Shown here: positions 5,313 through 13,035 of the stretch, piece after piece
Layout: each line of letters starts with the position of its first letter
Numbering within the stretch: the stretch's first letter is position 1
Origin: Novosphingobium sp. UBA6722
Lineage (GTDB): Bacteria > Pseudomonadota > Alphaproteobacteria > Sphingomonadales > Sphingomonadaceae
Direction of reading: 5' to 3'
Assembly (NCBI GenBank): GCA_002454125.1
Contig: DKII01000046.1
Span: 1-15,032 of the forward strand
DNA: 15,032 bases
Notes under the pieces: model-generated
Databases searched by the model: none
Seen by the model: only the letters and a program-made list of their open reading frames with translations
Told to the model about the DNA's origin: nothing
Made by a program: the position numbers and the translations under genes

Positions 5313-6443
5313 ATGACTGCACAACTGCCGGCGCGCAAACCCGCGCGTCCGTTCTTTTCTTCCGGTCCCTGCGCCAAGCCGCCCGGATATGCCCCCGAAA
5401 AACTGGCTACCGAATCGCTTGGGCGCTCGCACCGCGCCAAGATCGGCAAGACACGCCTGCAGTACTGCATCGACCTGATGCGCGAAGTGCTGGGCCTGCC
5501 TGATACGCACCGCATCGGCATTGTCCCCGGGTCTGACACCGGCGCCTTCGAAATGGCCATGTGGACCATGCTCGGCGCCCGCCCGGTTACCACCCTGGCG
5601 TGGGAATCGTTCGGCGAAGGCTGGGTGACGGACGCTGCCAAGCAGCTCAAGCTTGATCCGACTGTCCTGCGCGCCGACTATGGCCAGCTGCCGGACCTGA
5701 ACGCGATCGACTGGTCGAACGATGTCCTGTTTACCTGGAACGGCACCACCTCGGGCGTACGCGTTCCCAATGCCGATTTCATTCCTGCGGACCGCGAAGG
5801 GCTGTCTTTCGCTGACGCCACCTCGGCGGTCTTCGCCTATGATATCGATTGGTCGAAGATCGATGTCGCGACCTTCTCCTGGCAGAAGGTGCTGGGCGGT
5901 GAGGGCGGCCACGGCGTCCTGATCCTGGGTCCGCGTGCGGTCGAACGGCTGGAAACCTATACCCCGGCCTGGCCGCTGCCGAAGGTGTTCCGCCTGGTGT
6001 CCAAGGGCAAGCTGGCTGAAGGCGTGTTCAAGGGCGAGACAATCAACACCCCGTCGATGCTGGCGGTGGAAGACGCGATCTTCGCGCTGGAATGGGCCAA
6101 GGGCCTTGGCGGACTGACCGGCCTGCAGGCGCGGTCCAATGCCAATGCCGCCGCGCTGAACAAGATTGTCGAAGAACGTTCGTGGCTTTCGCACCTCTGT
6201 GCTGACGAGGCGACCCGGTCCAAGACTTCGGTCTGCCTGTCAGTAGAAGGTGCCGACGAGGCCTTTATCAAGGCCATGGCCAGCGCGCTCGAAAAGGAAG
6301 GGGCCGCGTTCGATATCGCCGGATATCGCGATGCCCCGCCGGGTCTGCGCATTTGGTGCGGCGCCACGGTTGAGACCGCCGATATCGAGGATCTCGGCCC
6401 CTGGCTCGACTGGGCCTACGCGACCGTCAAGGCTGCTGCTTAA
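5313..6443 (+). CDS. serC: Phosphoserine aminotransferase
   Basis: SerC is a cytoplasmic PLP enzyme that turns 3-phosphohydroxypyruvate and glutamate into phosphoserine, the second step of serine synthesis. The 376-residue protein is the alphaproteobacterial form: PFFSSGPCAKPPGY near the N-terminus, GIVPGSDTGAFEMAMW, WNGTTSG, ADATSAVFAYDIDW and the PLP-lysine motif SWQKVLGGEGGHG, followed by ETINTPSMLAVED. Length and motifs are complete. The ATG at 5313 follows AAGGAGA by seven bases and matches the expected N-terminus; the upstream in-frame ATG at 5253 lies inside the leader RNA and is rejected. serA follows after a 112-base gap that contains an inverted-repeat element, so the two may form one operon controlled by the leader. 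Confidence 0.97.
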   Translation: MTAQLPARKPARPFFSSGPCAKPPGYAPEKLATESLGRSHRAKIGKTRLQYCIDLMREVLGLPDTHRIGIVPGSDTGAFEMAMWTMLGARPVTTLAWESFGEGWVTDAAKQLKLDPTVLRADYGQLPDLNAIDWSNDVLFTWNGTTSGVRVPNADFIPADREGLSFADATSAVFAYDIDWSKIDVATFSWQKVLGGEGGHGVLILGPRAVERLETYTPAWPLPKVFRLVSKGKLAEGVFKGETINTPSMLAVEDAIFALEWAKGLGGLTGLQARSNANAAALNKIVEERSWLSHLCADEATRSKTSVCLSVEGADEAFIKAMASALEKEGAAFDIAGYRDAPPGLRIWCGATVETADIEDLGPWLDWAYATVKAAA

Positions 6444-6451
6444 GCTTCAGG

Positions 6452-6537
6452 CGTCACCCCGGCCGTAGCGCCGGGGTCCCGCTTTCCCCATTCTCGCCCG
6501 CAAACCAGCGGGGCCCCGGATCAAGTCCGGGGTAACG
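6452..6537. repeat. REP-like inverted repeat pair between serC and serA
   Basis: Two GC-rich hairpins lie here: ACCCCGGC/GCCGGGGT (6456-6463, 6470-6477) and CCCCGGA/TCCGGGG (6514-6520, 6526-6532). The outer parts CGTCACCCCGG (6452-6462) and CCGGGGTAACG (6527-6537) are also complementary with one mismatch, so the whole 86 bases can form one long hairpin. Elements with this CCCCGGA-TCAAG-TCCGGGG core are common between genes in sphingomonad genomes, from memory. It may stabilise or attenuate the serC-serA transcript. Confidence 0.7.
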
Positions 6538-6555
6538 AACCAAGGACAAGTTGAA

Positions 6556-8139
6556 ATGACCAAGCCCCGCGTACTCATTTCCGACAAGATGGACCCCAAC
6601 GCCGCGAAGATCTTCGAAGAGCGCGGTTGCGATGTCGATGTGATCACCGGCGAAACCCCGGAACAGCTGATTGCCCGCATCGGTGACTACGATGGCCTCG
6701 CCATCCGCAGCTCGACCAAGGTGACCAAGGCAATCCTCGATGCCGCAAAGAACCTGAAGGTGATCGGCCGCGCCGGGATCGGTGTCGACAATGTCGATAT
6801 TCCGGCCGCCTCGGCCCAGGGCGTGGTGGTGATGAACACCCCGTTCGGCAACTCGATCACCACCGCCGAACATGCCATCGCGCTGATGTTTGCGCTCGCG
6901 CGCCAGATCCCCGAAGCCAATGCCCAGACCCAAGCTGGCAAGTGGCCGAAGAACGATTTCATGGGCGTCGAAGTCACCGGCAAGACGCTGGGCCTGATCG
7001 GCGCCGGCAATATCGGCTCGATCGTCGCCAGCCGCGCGCTGGGCCTGAAGATGAAGGTCGTCGCCTTCGATCCGTTCCTGACGCCTGAGCGCGCCGTGGA
7101 AATGGGCGTGGAGAAGGTCGATCTCGATACCCTGCTGGGCCGGGCGGACTTCATCACGCTGCACACCCCGCTGACCGATCAGACCCGCAACATCCTGTCG
7201 GCCGAGAACATCGCCAAGTGCAAGAAGGGCGTGCGGATCATCAACTGCGCGCGCGGCGGCCTGATCGACGAAGCGGCGCTGAAGGAGGCGCTCGACAGCG
7301 GTCAGGTGGCAGGGGCCGCGCTGGACGTGTTCCAGACCGAACCGGCCAAGGAATCGCCGCTGTTCGGCACGCCGAACTTCATCTGCACCCCGCACCTGGG
7401 TGCGTCGACCAACGAGGCCCAGGTCAACGTGGCGCTGCAGGTGGCCGAGCAGATGGCCGATTACCTGGTCAACGGCGGCGTCACCAACGCGCTCAACATG
7501 CCTTCGCTCTCGGCCGAGGAAGCGCCGAAGCTGAAGCCCTACATGGCGCTGGCCGAACAGCTTGGCAGCCTGGTTGGCCAGCTCACCACCGGATCGATCC
7601 CGCGCGTTTCGATCCATGCCGAAGGCGCCGCGGCCGAGCTGAACATCAAGCCGATCGTTGCCGCCGTGCTGGCCGGGTTCCTGCGGGTCCAGTCGGACAC
7701 GGTCAACATGGTCAACGCCCCCTATCTCGCCAAGGAGCGCGGGATCGAGGTACGCGAGGTCAAGACCGAGAAGGCCGGTGATTACCACACCCTGATCCGC
7801 GTCTCGGTCAAGACCGATGCGGGTGAGCGCTCGGTGGCGGGAACGCTGTTCTCGAACGCGGAGCCGCGTCTGGTCGAACTGTTCGGCATCAAGGTCGAAG
7901 CTGAACTGGCCGGCCACATGATGTACATCGTCAACGAGGACGCCCCCGGCTTCATCGGCCGGATTGGTACCCTGCTAGGCGAAGCCGGCATCAACATCGG
8001 CACCTTCAACCTCGGCCGCCGCGCGGCGGGCGGGGAAGCCGTGCTGCTGCTTAGCGTCGACAGCCCCGTCCCCGCCGATGTCATCGCTGCGGCACGCGAC
8101 GTGCCCGGCGTGAAGCGGGTCATGGCTCTGGCGTTTTAA
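6556..8139 (+). CDS. serA: D-3-phosphoglycerate dehydrogenase
   Basis: SerA oxidises 3-phosphoglycerate with NAD to 3-phosphohydroxypyruvate, the first and usually feedback-controlled step of serine synthesis. The 527-residue length is that of the long (type I) form. Domains in order: substrate and NAD-binding catalytic core (about 1-315) with Rossmann motif GAGNIG near residue 149, Arg233 in NCARGG, Glu262 in FQTEP and His280 in TPHLGAS; an intervening allosteric domain (about 320-450); and a C-terminal ACT domain (about 455-527, HMMYIVNEDAPGFIGRIG), which normally binds serine. All catalytic residues are present. The ATG at 6556 has AGGA nine bases upstream. It lies downstream of serC and supplies its substrate. 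Confidence 0.97.
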   Translation: MTKPRVLISDKMDPNAAKIFEERGCDVDVITGETPEQLIARIGDYDGLAIRSSTKVTKAILDAAKNLKVIGRAGIGVDNVDIPAASAQGVVVMNTPFGNSITTAEHAIALMFALARQIPEANAQTQAGKWPKNDFMGVEVTGKTLGLIGAGNIGSIVASRALGLKMKVVAFDPFLTPERAVEMGVEKVDLDTLLGRADFITLHTPLTDQTRNILSAENIAKCKKGVRIINCARGGLIDEAALKEALDSGQVAGAALDVFQTEPAKESPLFGTPNFICTPHLGASTNEAQVNVALQVAEQMADYLVNGGVTNALNMPSLSAEEAPKLKPYMALAEQLGSLVGQLTTGSIPRVSIHAEGAAAELNIKPIVAAVLAGFLRVQSDTVNMVNAPYLAKERGIEVREVKTEKAGDYHTLIRVSVKTDAGERSVAGTLFSNAEPRLVELFGIKVEAELAGHMMYIVNEDAPGFIGRIGTLLGEAGINIGTFNLGRRAAGGEAVLLLSVDSPVPADVIAAARDVPGVKRVMALAF

Positions 8140-8166
8140 GGCACATTCGGGCAACGGGATCGCACG

Positions 8167-9288
8167 ATGCAAGACACCGACCGCGACCTGTTGCCCGAAG
8201 GCCTGGAAGACCGCCTGCCGCGCGATGCAGCTTCTGCTGCGCGCGTTACCCGCGCCGTGCTCGATGTGCTGGATAGCCACGGGTACGACCGGGTCCAGCC
8301 GCCGACGATCGAGTTCGAAAAGTCGATGGCCAGCCGCATGGCGGGGGTCCAGCCGCGGCGGATGTTCCGTTTCGTCGATCCGGCCAGCCTGCGGACACTC
8401 GCGTTACGGAGCGACATCACGGTCCAGGTCGGCCGCATTGCCGCAACGGCGCTGGCCCAGCACGCCCGCCCGCTGCGGCTCTGCTATGCGGGGCAGGTCG
8501 TGACCATCAAGGGCGATGGGCTCGATCCGACGCGTGAGCGGCTTCAGCTTGGCGCCGAATTGATCGGTAACGATTCCGTCGCCGCAGCCGGCGAAGTGCT
8601 GGCCGTGGCCCTTGAAGCCCTGATCGCGGCGGGTGCCAAGGGGCTCTCGGTCGACTTCACTCTGCCGGACCTGGTCGATGCCCTCGCCGCTGGAGCACTG
8701 CCGCTTGAACCCGGCCAGATCGAAGCCGTGCGCCGCGAGCTTGACGCCAAGGACGCGGGCGGCCTCGTTGCTGCGGGTGGGCAGGCCTATCTACCACTGC
8801 TTGCCGCGATCGGTCCGTTCGAGCCGGCGATTGAGAAGCTGGCCGCCTTCGACAAGGGCGGCGCTCTCGCTGACAGAATCGCCGCGCTGCGGACCATTGC
8901 CGGGCGCGTGGGTGCCCTGGCGCGCCTGACGCTCGACCCGAGCGAGCGCCATGGCTTTGAATACCAGTCCTGGTTCGGTTTCACGATCTATGCGGAAGGC
9001 CTGCCCGGTGCGATCGGGCGGGGCGGGAGCTATGCGATCCTTGGCAGCGGGACCGAGACCGAACCGGCGATCGGTTTCTCGCTCTACCCAGATGACTTGA
9101 TTGATGCCCTGGCCGAGGCTGAGCCCCGCCCGGACACCCTGTTTCTGCCGCTGGACCATGATGCCGAGATTGCCGCCCGGTTGCGGATGATTGGCTGGCG
9201 CACGGTTGCCGCGGTCTGCCCGGCCTGTGAGCCGGTCGCACTGGGCTGTACGCACCGGCTCGATGGGAGCGAAGTCGTAGCGCTTTAG
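8167..9288 (+). CDS. hisZ: ATP phosphoribosyltransferase regulatory subunit
   Basis: HisZ is a catalytically inactive relative of histidyl-tRNA synthetase that pairs with the short form of HisG to make the first enzyme of histidine synthesis sensitive to histidine. The 373-residue protein shows the HisRS-like core: LLPEGLEDRLPRDA, YDRVQPPTIEFEKS, FRFVDPASLRTLALRSDIT (motif 2 region), PLRLCYAGQVV and RERLQLGAELIG, then GLPGAIGRGGSYAILG near the end. The C-terminal anticodon-binding domain of true HisRS is missing, as expected. hisG is not in this window. The gene lies 27 bases after serA, in the same direction, so read-through from the serine genes is likely. The ATG at 8167 gives the usual family N-terminus. 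Confidence 0.93.
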   Translation: MQDTDRDLLPEGLEDRLPRDAASAARVTRAVLDVLDSHGYDRVQPPTIEFEKSMASRMAGVQPRRMFRFVDPASLRTLALRSDITVQVGRIAATALAQHARPLRLCYAGQVVTIKGDGLDPTRERLQLGAELIGNDSVAAAGEVLAVALEALIAAGAKGLSVDFTLPDLVDALAAGALPLEPGQIEAVRRELDAKDAGGLVAAGGQAYLPLLAAIGPFEPAIEKLAAFDKGGALADRIAALRTIAGRVGALARLTLDPSERHGFEYQSWFGFTIYAEGLPGAIGRGGSYAILGSGTETEPAIGFSLYPDDLIDALAEAEPRPDTLFLPLDHDAEIAARLRMIGWRTVAAVCPACEPVALGCTHRLDGSEVVAL

Positions 9289-9338
9289 CCTGTCGCATCG
9301 CGCTTGCAGCCAGTCGCCGCTCCGCGCATTAGGCTGTG

Positions 9339-10133
9339 ATGACAGACCCCGTCCGGCTCAGCATCGAAACCGAACTCGATTACACCTTCGAAGCGCGCAC
9401 CGCCGTCCTGCTCCAGATCGAAGCAGCGATGATCCCGGAGCAGCAGGTCGAAGGCGCGCACATCGCGATCAGCCCGGTGCAGCATTTCGCCCGGATTCCC
9501 GGGCATGATGACATTGGCGACCGGATCTGGCTCGACGTCGAAGAGCGGCTGATCGTCTCTTACCGGTCGGAAGTTACCGTGCAGCGCCTGGTGACTGACC
9601 TGTCCGGGCTGGCGGCCACGCCGCCGCACTTGTTGCCGGCCGAGACGGTCGATTACCTGATGCCATCGCGTTATTGCCAGGCCGACCATTTCGAACACAT
9701 TGTCGAAAGCGAATTCGCCGGGCTGTCAGGCGGGGCGGCCGTGGCCGCCATGCGCGACTGGATCGCGACGCACTTTTCGCTCGTTCCCGGGGTAAGCAAT
9801 TCCAACACTGGCGCGCTGGAAAGCTATGTCCAGCGCCAGGGGGTCTGCCGCGACTATGCGCACATGCTGATCACGCTGGCCCGCGCCGCCAGCGTGCCGG
9901 CGCGGTTTGTCAGCGTCTATGGACCCGGCGTGACCCCGCCCGATTTCCATGCCGTGGCCGAAGTGTTCCTGGCTGGGGCCTGGCACCTGGTCGATGCCAC
10001 TGGCATGGCGACCGGGGCGGACATGGCCATCATCGGCGTTGGCCGCGATGCGGCGGATACTTCGTTCCTGACCCACTATGCCGGCTGCACGCTTAACCGG
10101 CAGGAGGTGCGGGTTAGCCAAATCGATGGCTGA
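9339..10133 (+). CDS. Transglutaminase-like cysteine protease, second copy
   Basis: This 264-residue protein has the same transglutaminase-like fold as the protein at 985-1800 but is only distantly similar. The N-terminal third (IETELDYTFEARTAVLLQIEA) is the beta domain seen in this family. The triad is visible: Cys170 in GVCRDYAH, His204 in DFHAVAEV and Asp219 in HLVDATG. No signal peptide is seen. The GTG at 9336 and ATG at 9339 are adjacent; ATG is preferred. It follows hisZ by 50 bases but has no obvious link to histidine synthesis. Its end overlaps the end of the convergent AraC gene by 20 bases. Function is unknown beyond probable peptidase activity. Confidence 0.88.
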   Translation: MTDPVRLSIETELDYTFEARTAVLLQIEAAMIPEQQVEGAHIAISPVQHFARIPGHDDIGDRIWLDVEERLIVSYRSEVTVQRLVTDLSGLAATPPHLLPAETVDYLMPSRYCQADHFEHIVESEFAGLSGGAAVAAMRDWIATHFSLVPGVSNSNTGALESYVQRQGVCRDYAHMLITLARAASVPARFVSVYGPGVTPPDFHAVAEVFLAGAWHLVDATGMATGADMAIIGVGRDAADTSFLTHYAGCTLNRQEVRVSQIDG

Positions 10134-10929
10134 GATGGGATCGGAGCTTTACCCGCCAGGCCGACGGGCTCACACCGAAAGCGGCTTTGAACCTGGCGTT
10201 GAAGGTTGAAAGATCGCCAAAGCCATTGGCGAAGGCGATTTCGGCGACGGGTCGATGCGATCCCCCCAGTTCCTGGGCCGCCAGTGCCAGGCGCCGCGCC
10301 AGCAGGTATCGATAGGGTGTGGTGCCGTGGACCCGCCGAAAGCACCGCAGGAAGTGAAACCGGCTCATGCCAGCAATGGCGGCCAACTCGTCCAGACTCA
10401 TCACTTCGTCCAGCCGCGCCTCGATTAGCGCGGTTGCCGCCCGCAGGCCTCGCTGTTCGCGGGGCGTCGGCTCCATAATCCGCAAATCTGCATCATCCTG
10501 CACCGCCAGCACTGCGCTCAGCAGTTCAGGCGCGGTGCCTTCCGGATCGTGTGCCATCCCGGCGAGCACCGGGGCGAGCCGATCTAGCGGCGGCAAAACC
10601 GAGCCAGTAAAACGCGGCGTCCTCCGCCGCCCCAGGCTGGACTGCGCTTCATCCAATGCCGTCGGGCTGAAATGCACGACCTGGCAGCAATCGCCAGTGC
10701 TGTCCTCGTGGCTGCACTGATAACCTGCCCCGGCATTGCCAAGCAGCAGGCTGCCGGTTTCCAGCAGCCGCCGGCCATGCTCACCGTGATAAGTGAAGCG
10801 CCCCTGGCGTACGATCGCGATGGTCTGGTGTTCGTGCTGCTCTGCAAACGGCCGATCACTCGGTCCGGCCCCGCAGTGGTGTTGTCCAATTCGCCATAGT
10901 GGCTCTGCAGTGCGCGAAGCGAGGCTCAT
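10114..10929 (-). CDS. AraC-family transcriptional regulator
   Basis: This 271-residue protein carries an N-terminal cupin-like sensing domain (about 1-140, with EHEHQTIAIVRQGRFTYHGE) and a C-terminal AraC DNA-binding domain (about 170-271). The latter has both helix-turn-helix motifs: LDELAAIAGMSRFHFLRCF and EIAFANGFGDLSTFNARFK, ending in GVSPSAWR. The N-terminal HEH-type residues could bind metal or a small ligand. The ATG at 10929 (MSLASRTAEPLW) has AAGAG upstream; a longer open frame reaching 11637 overlaps the divergent NTF2-like gene and is rejected. The gene is divergent from that NTF2-like gene across 84 bases, which makes the latter its most likely target, along with its own promoter. 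Confidence 0.9.
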   Translation of the reverse strand: MSLASRTAEPLWRIGQHHCGAGPSDRPFAEQHEHQTIAIVRQGRFTYHGEHGRRLLETGSLLLGNAGAGYQCSHEDSTGDCCQVVHFSPTALDEAQSSLGRRRTPRFTGSVLPPLDRLAPVLAGMAHDPEGTAPELLSAVLAVQDDADLRIMEPTPREQRGLRAATALIEARLDEVMSLDELAAIAGMSRFHFLRCFRRVHGTTPYRYLLARRLALAAQELGGSHRPVAEIAFANGFGDLSTFNARFKAAFGVSPSAWRVKLRSHLSHRFG

Positions 10930-11013
10930 GCTCTTGCGATAGCAATATTCCCCAAGACGGCAAATCGGCTGCCAGGCCAGTGCAGGCCAACATCCACCAC
11001 ACGGAGAACGCCG
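10930..11013. promoter_or_regulatory. Divergent promoter region between AraC regulator and NTF2-like gene
   Basis: These 84 bases separate two genes pointing away from each other, so promoters for both must lie here or in the gene starts. An AT-rich patch (AGCAATATTCCCCAAGACGG, 10941-10960) is the most promoter-like part, and CGGAGAA at 11002 onwards is the ribosome site of the rightward gene. No clear operator repeat was found. Confidence 0.45.
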
Positions 11014-11568
11014 ATGCCACGCCGATCGATCGCTCTTGCCATTGCGCTGGGCACCGCCGTTCCCATCAGCGCGAGCAACTCCGCCATGTCCGACAACTTG
11101 TCCGCCGCCGACCATGCCTACCTCGCCTCGCCTCAGGCGCTCGCCGATCTGGGCGCAATCAATGATCGATTCATCGAGAACTTTGTCCGCAACGATGTAC
11201 CCGGACACGATGCCCTGCTGCATCCACGCTTTCTGGTGGTCAACGCCGATGGTTCGCGGACTGATCGGGTGGCCTACCTCAAGCGTTGGGCAACCGGGTT
11301 CGATCCCGACCTGATCCCGTATTGGGATGTTCGCGACGAGTTGATCACTCTGATCGGCAATGTGGCGCTGGTCCGTTCGACCAACCGTCAGGTGATCCAC
11401 CGCGATGGCAAAGAGACAACGTCGATGTCGACCTATACTGATACCTATATCTACCAGCACGGCCGCTGGTGGTGCATCCAGGCACAGATCACTGCCGTTG
11501 CTCCGCACAACTGGCCAGCCGACAGCACGATCAAGACGGTTTACCTGCGTGGGGAGAAGCAGGGCTGA
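11014..11568 (+). CDS. Secreted NTF2-like (SnoaL/DUF4440 type) protein
   Basis: This 184-residue protein starts with a signal peptide (MPRRSIALAIALGTAVPISA) and is probably periplasmic. The rest fits the NTF2-like cone fold: INDRFIENFVRNDVPGHDAL, FLVVNADGSRTDRVAYLKRW, ALVRSTNRQVI, and TSMSTYTDTYIYQHGRWWCI with the typical late GRWWxIQAQIT strand. Such proteins include enzymes and simple ligand-binding proteins, so the reaction cannot be named. The ATG at 11014 follows GGAG with good spacing. It is divergent from an AraC regulator, which probably controls it. The signal peptide may be cleaved after ASA or nearby. Confidence 0.82.
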   Translation: MPRRSIALAIALGTAVPISASNSAMSDNLSAADHAYLASPQALADLGAINDRFIENFVRNDVPGHDALLHPRFLVVNADGSRTDRVAYLKRWATGFDPDLIPYWDVRDELITLIGNVALVRSTNRQVIHRDGKETTSMSTYTDTYIYQHGRWWCIQAQITAVAPHNWPADSTIKTVYLRGEKQG

Positions 11569-11824
11569 CCAGGTGGCTGCCGTACCGAGGTGGCGCTGAC
11601 CAGCCAAATGGCGCGTTGTGCCAAGAATCGGACGCAACTGGCGAGCTGGCTAGCGCCAATACTCGCGGTGATGGCGCGGGTTGACGTTGCTGTGTTGCGC
11701 CGCCGCTCAACGGAGCCGATTGCCTGGTCGGTCAGCAGGATCCGCTAGGACTGGTCTGGCCGTCGGTCGTTCGGCTGGTTGGCCCGACTCTGACCTTGTC
11801 GGATCTTGCCCAAGGCCTATTCGA
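11569..11824. other. Intergenic region without a recognisable gene
   Basis: This 256-base gap lies between the ends of the NTF2-like gene and the convergent hydrolase gene. Short frames are open in it, but none shows a ribosome site or a family resemblance. It holds a repeated CTGACCAG (about 11567 and 11598) and a small dyad TGGCG...CGCCA (11638-11657) that might end transcription. Nothing else can be supported. Confidence 0.5.
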
Positions 11825-12784
11825 TCAGCGGCCAAAGATGGACCTCAGCCAGGCATCGACCACCGGGGTCGCGGCATAGTCCGGATTGCCCAGATTGCGG
11901 TTGATTTCGGCATGGCCTTGCAGGCCGCGTCCTTCGAATTCGCGCCGCTCGACCGCTGTTCCGCTGCGCCGCAGCGCGGCTTCCAGCGCCTTGGCCTGGG
12001 CTACGCCATCCTGGCGCTGGACATGGATCAGCAGGAAGCTGGGCGCGTTGGGCGATGCGGCCTGAAGCGTGGGGGACAGCGCCCGCTGCCGGTCCGGATC
12101 GGTGCCGAAAGCCTGGACATAGGTGTCCTGCATCATCGGCCCGCCGTCCTTCATCTGCGCCGCTACATCATAGGCTGCGCCATCGTTGGGCATGACCCCG
12201 GCCAGATCGCGGAACGACAGCCCGGCGCCGCGCAGGTATTGCTCGTCCGTACCAACCAGCGCGACCAGGTGCGCGCCGGCGCTGTGCCCGGTCAGCACCA
12301 CCTTGCTGCGATCGATCCCGAGTTCGCGGGCGCGATCGAGCAGCGCGCGGACCGATTGGGCTACATCAGCCGCCTGTTGTTCGACCGTGGCGGCCGGGAC
12401 CAGCCGGTAATTGATCGATGCATAGTTATAGCCAAGGCCCGTGTAATGCGCCGGGGCATAACGACTGGCGGCAACATCCTTGCTGCCGCGCTTCCACCCG
12501 CCGCCGTGGACGAAGATCACCAGCGGGGCGGGGCTGGTGACGCCCTTGGCCTTGTAGAAATCGAGCGCCTGGAGCGGATCGCTGCCATAGGCAAAGGTCT
12601 GGTCCGGGCGGGTTCGCGGGGCATCGGCATCACGCTGTGCGCCGCGCCGCGCTCCTTCGTTGCCCTGGCGATTCTCCATCCGCTCTTTCAGCCGCTCGCG
12701 CAGCCGATCACCGGGTGCGGCCTGGGCGATGGTTGTGCCGATCAGCGCCACGGCGCCAAGCGAAAGCAAAAGGCTCTTACGCAT
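11825..12784 (-). CDS. Secreted alpha/beta hydrolase (carboxylesterase-like)
   Basis: This 319-residue protein has a signal peptide (MRKSLLLSLGAVALIGTTIA, cleavage near AQA-AP) and an alpha/beta-hydrolase domain of the esterase/lipase COG0657 type. The oxyanion motif HGGGW is at 93-97, the nucleophile elbow GHSAGAH gives Ser168, and likely triad partners are Asp259 and His291 (GHAEINRNLG). Between the signal and the domain lies a charged, Arg/Glu-rich stretch (about 26-57) that may be helical or a flexible tether. The best guess is an esterase acting on short acyl esters or on feruloyl-type esters, in the periplasm or outside the cell. GAGGGA sits a few bases before ATG 12784. Its substrate is unknown. 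Confidence 0.9.
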   Translation of the reverse strand: MRKSLLLSLGAVALIGTTIAQAAPGDRLRERLKERMENRQGNEGARRGAQRDADAPRTRPDQTFAYGSDPLQALDFYKAKGVTSPAPLVIFVHGGGWKRGSKDVAASRYAPAHYTGLGYNYASINYRLVPAATVEQQAADVAQSVRALLDRARELGIDRSKVVLTGHSAGAHLVALVGTDEQYLRGAGLSFRDLAGVMPNDGAAYDVAAQMKDGGPMMQDTYVQAFGTDPDRQRALSPTLQAASPNAPSFLLIHVQRQDGVAQAKALEAALRRSGTAVERREFEGRGLQGHAEINRNLGNPDYAATPVVDAWLRSIFGR

Positions 12785-13035
12785 TGATATTCCCTCACGA
12801 TTGCCTGTGCGCTCTGGCTGCTACCGCGCTGGTTGCTGGCAGGTGAACGGCGCCGTCTCAATTTGTCGCAGATTGTCACGGCGGTTCGGCGTGCGGATAG
12901 CTTGACGCGTGCGCCGCATCAGCCTAACGCGCCGCCCGTTTGCGGAGCCGTGTGCTCCCACTGGTCCCCCCCTTGTGCCGAGTCCTGTCGAAGGGCGCAT
13001 GCGGGCAATTTTGGCAGGGTGAGGGACTCTATCCA
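12785..13035. promoter_or_regulatory. Divergent promoter region between hydrolase gene and purA
   Basis: These 251 bases hold the upstream regions of two divergent genes and no supported protein gene. A possible promoter toward purA is TTGACG (12902-12907) and, 17 bases on, TAACGC (12925-12930); the -10 match is poor. A sequence resembling a common sphingomonad intergenic repeat lies at 12975-12996. GAGGGA (13021-13026) is the purA ribosome site. Confidence 0.4.
12975..12996. repeat. Degenerate copy of a CTGTCGAAG-type intergenic repeat
   Basis: The 22 bases GTGCCGAG, TCCTGTCG and AAGGGC resemble the GTGCTGAGCCTGTCGAAGCAC repeat that I recall being scattered between genes in sphingomonads. 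Only one copy is in this window, so repetition is not shown here. Confidence 0.3.

Noticed and set aside
5208..6194. Open frame of 328 codons on the minus strand across serC
   Set aside because: It is a shadow of serC and runs through the structured leader.
6454..7917. Long open frame of 487 codons on the minus strand across serA
   Set aside because: It is antisense to a fully conserved serA, its protein is rich in Arg, Gly, His and Asp as expected for reverse reading of high-GC codons, and it matches no family.
10930..11637. N-terminal extension of the AraC regulator to 507 residues
   Set aside because: It is antisense to the NTF2-like gene, which has a signal peptide and ribosome site; the AraC family length is met from 10929.
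11469..11684. Small plus-strand frame at the end of the NTF2-like gene
   Set aside because: It overlaps a better-supported gene in another frame and has no recognisable domain.
11569..11824. Possible remnant gene or mobile element
   Set aside because: Only short repeats such as CTGACCAG were seen; no transposase fragment, target duplication or terminal repeat.
11681..12787. Open frame of 368 codons on the plus strand across the hydrolase gene
   Set aside because: The minus strand has a signal peptide, HGGGW and GHSAG motifs; the plus-strand reading has none.
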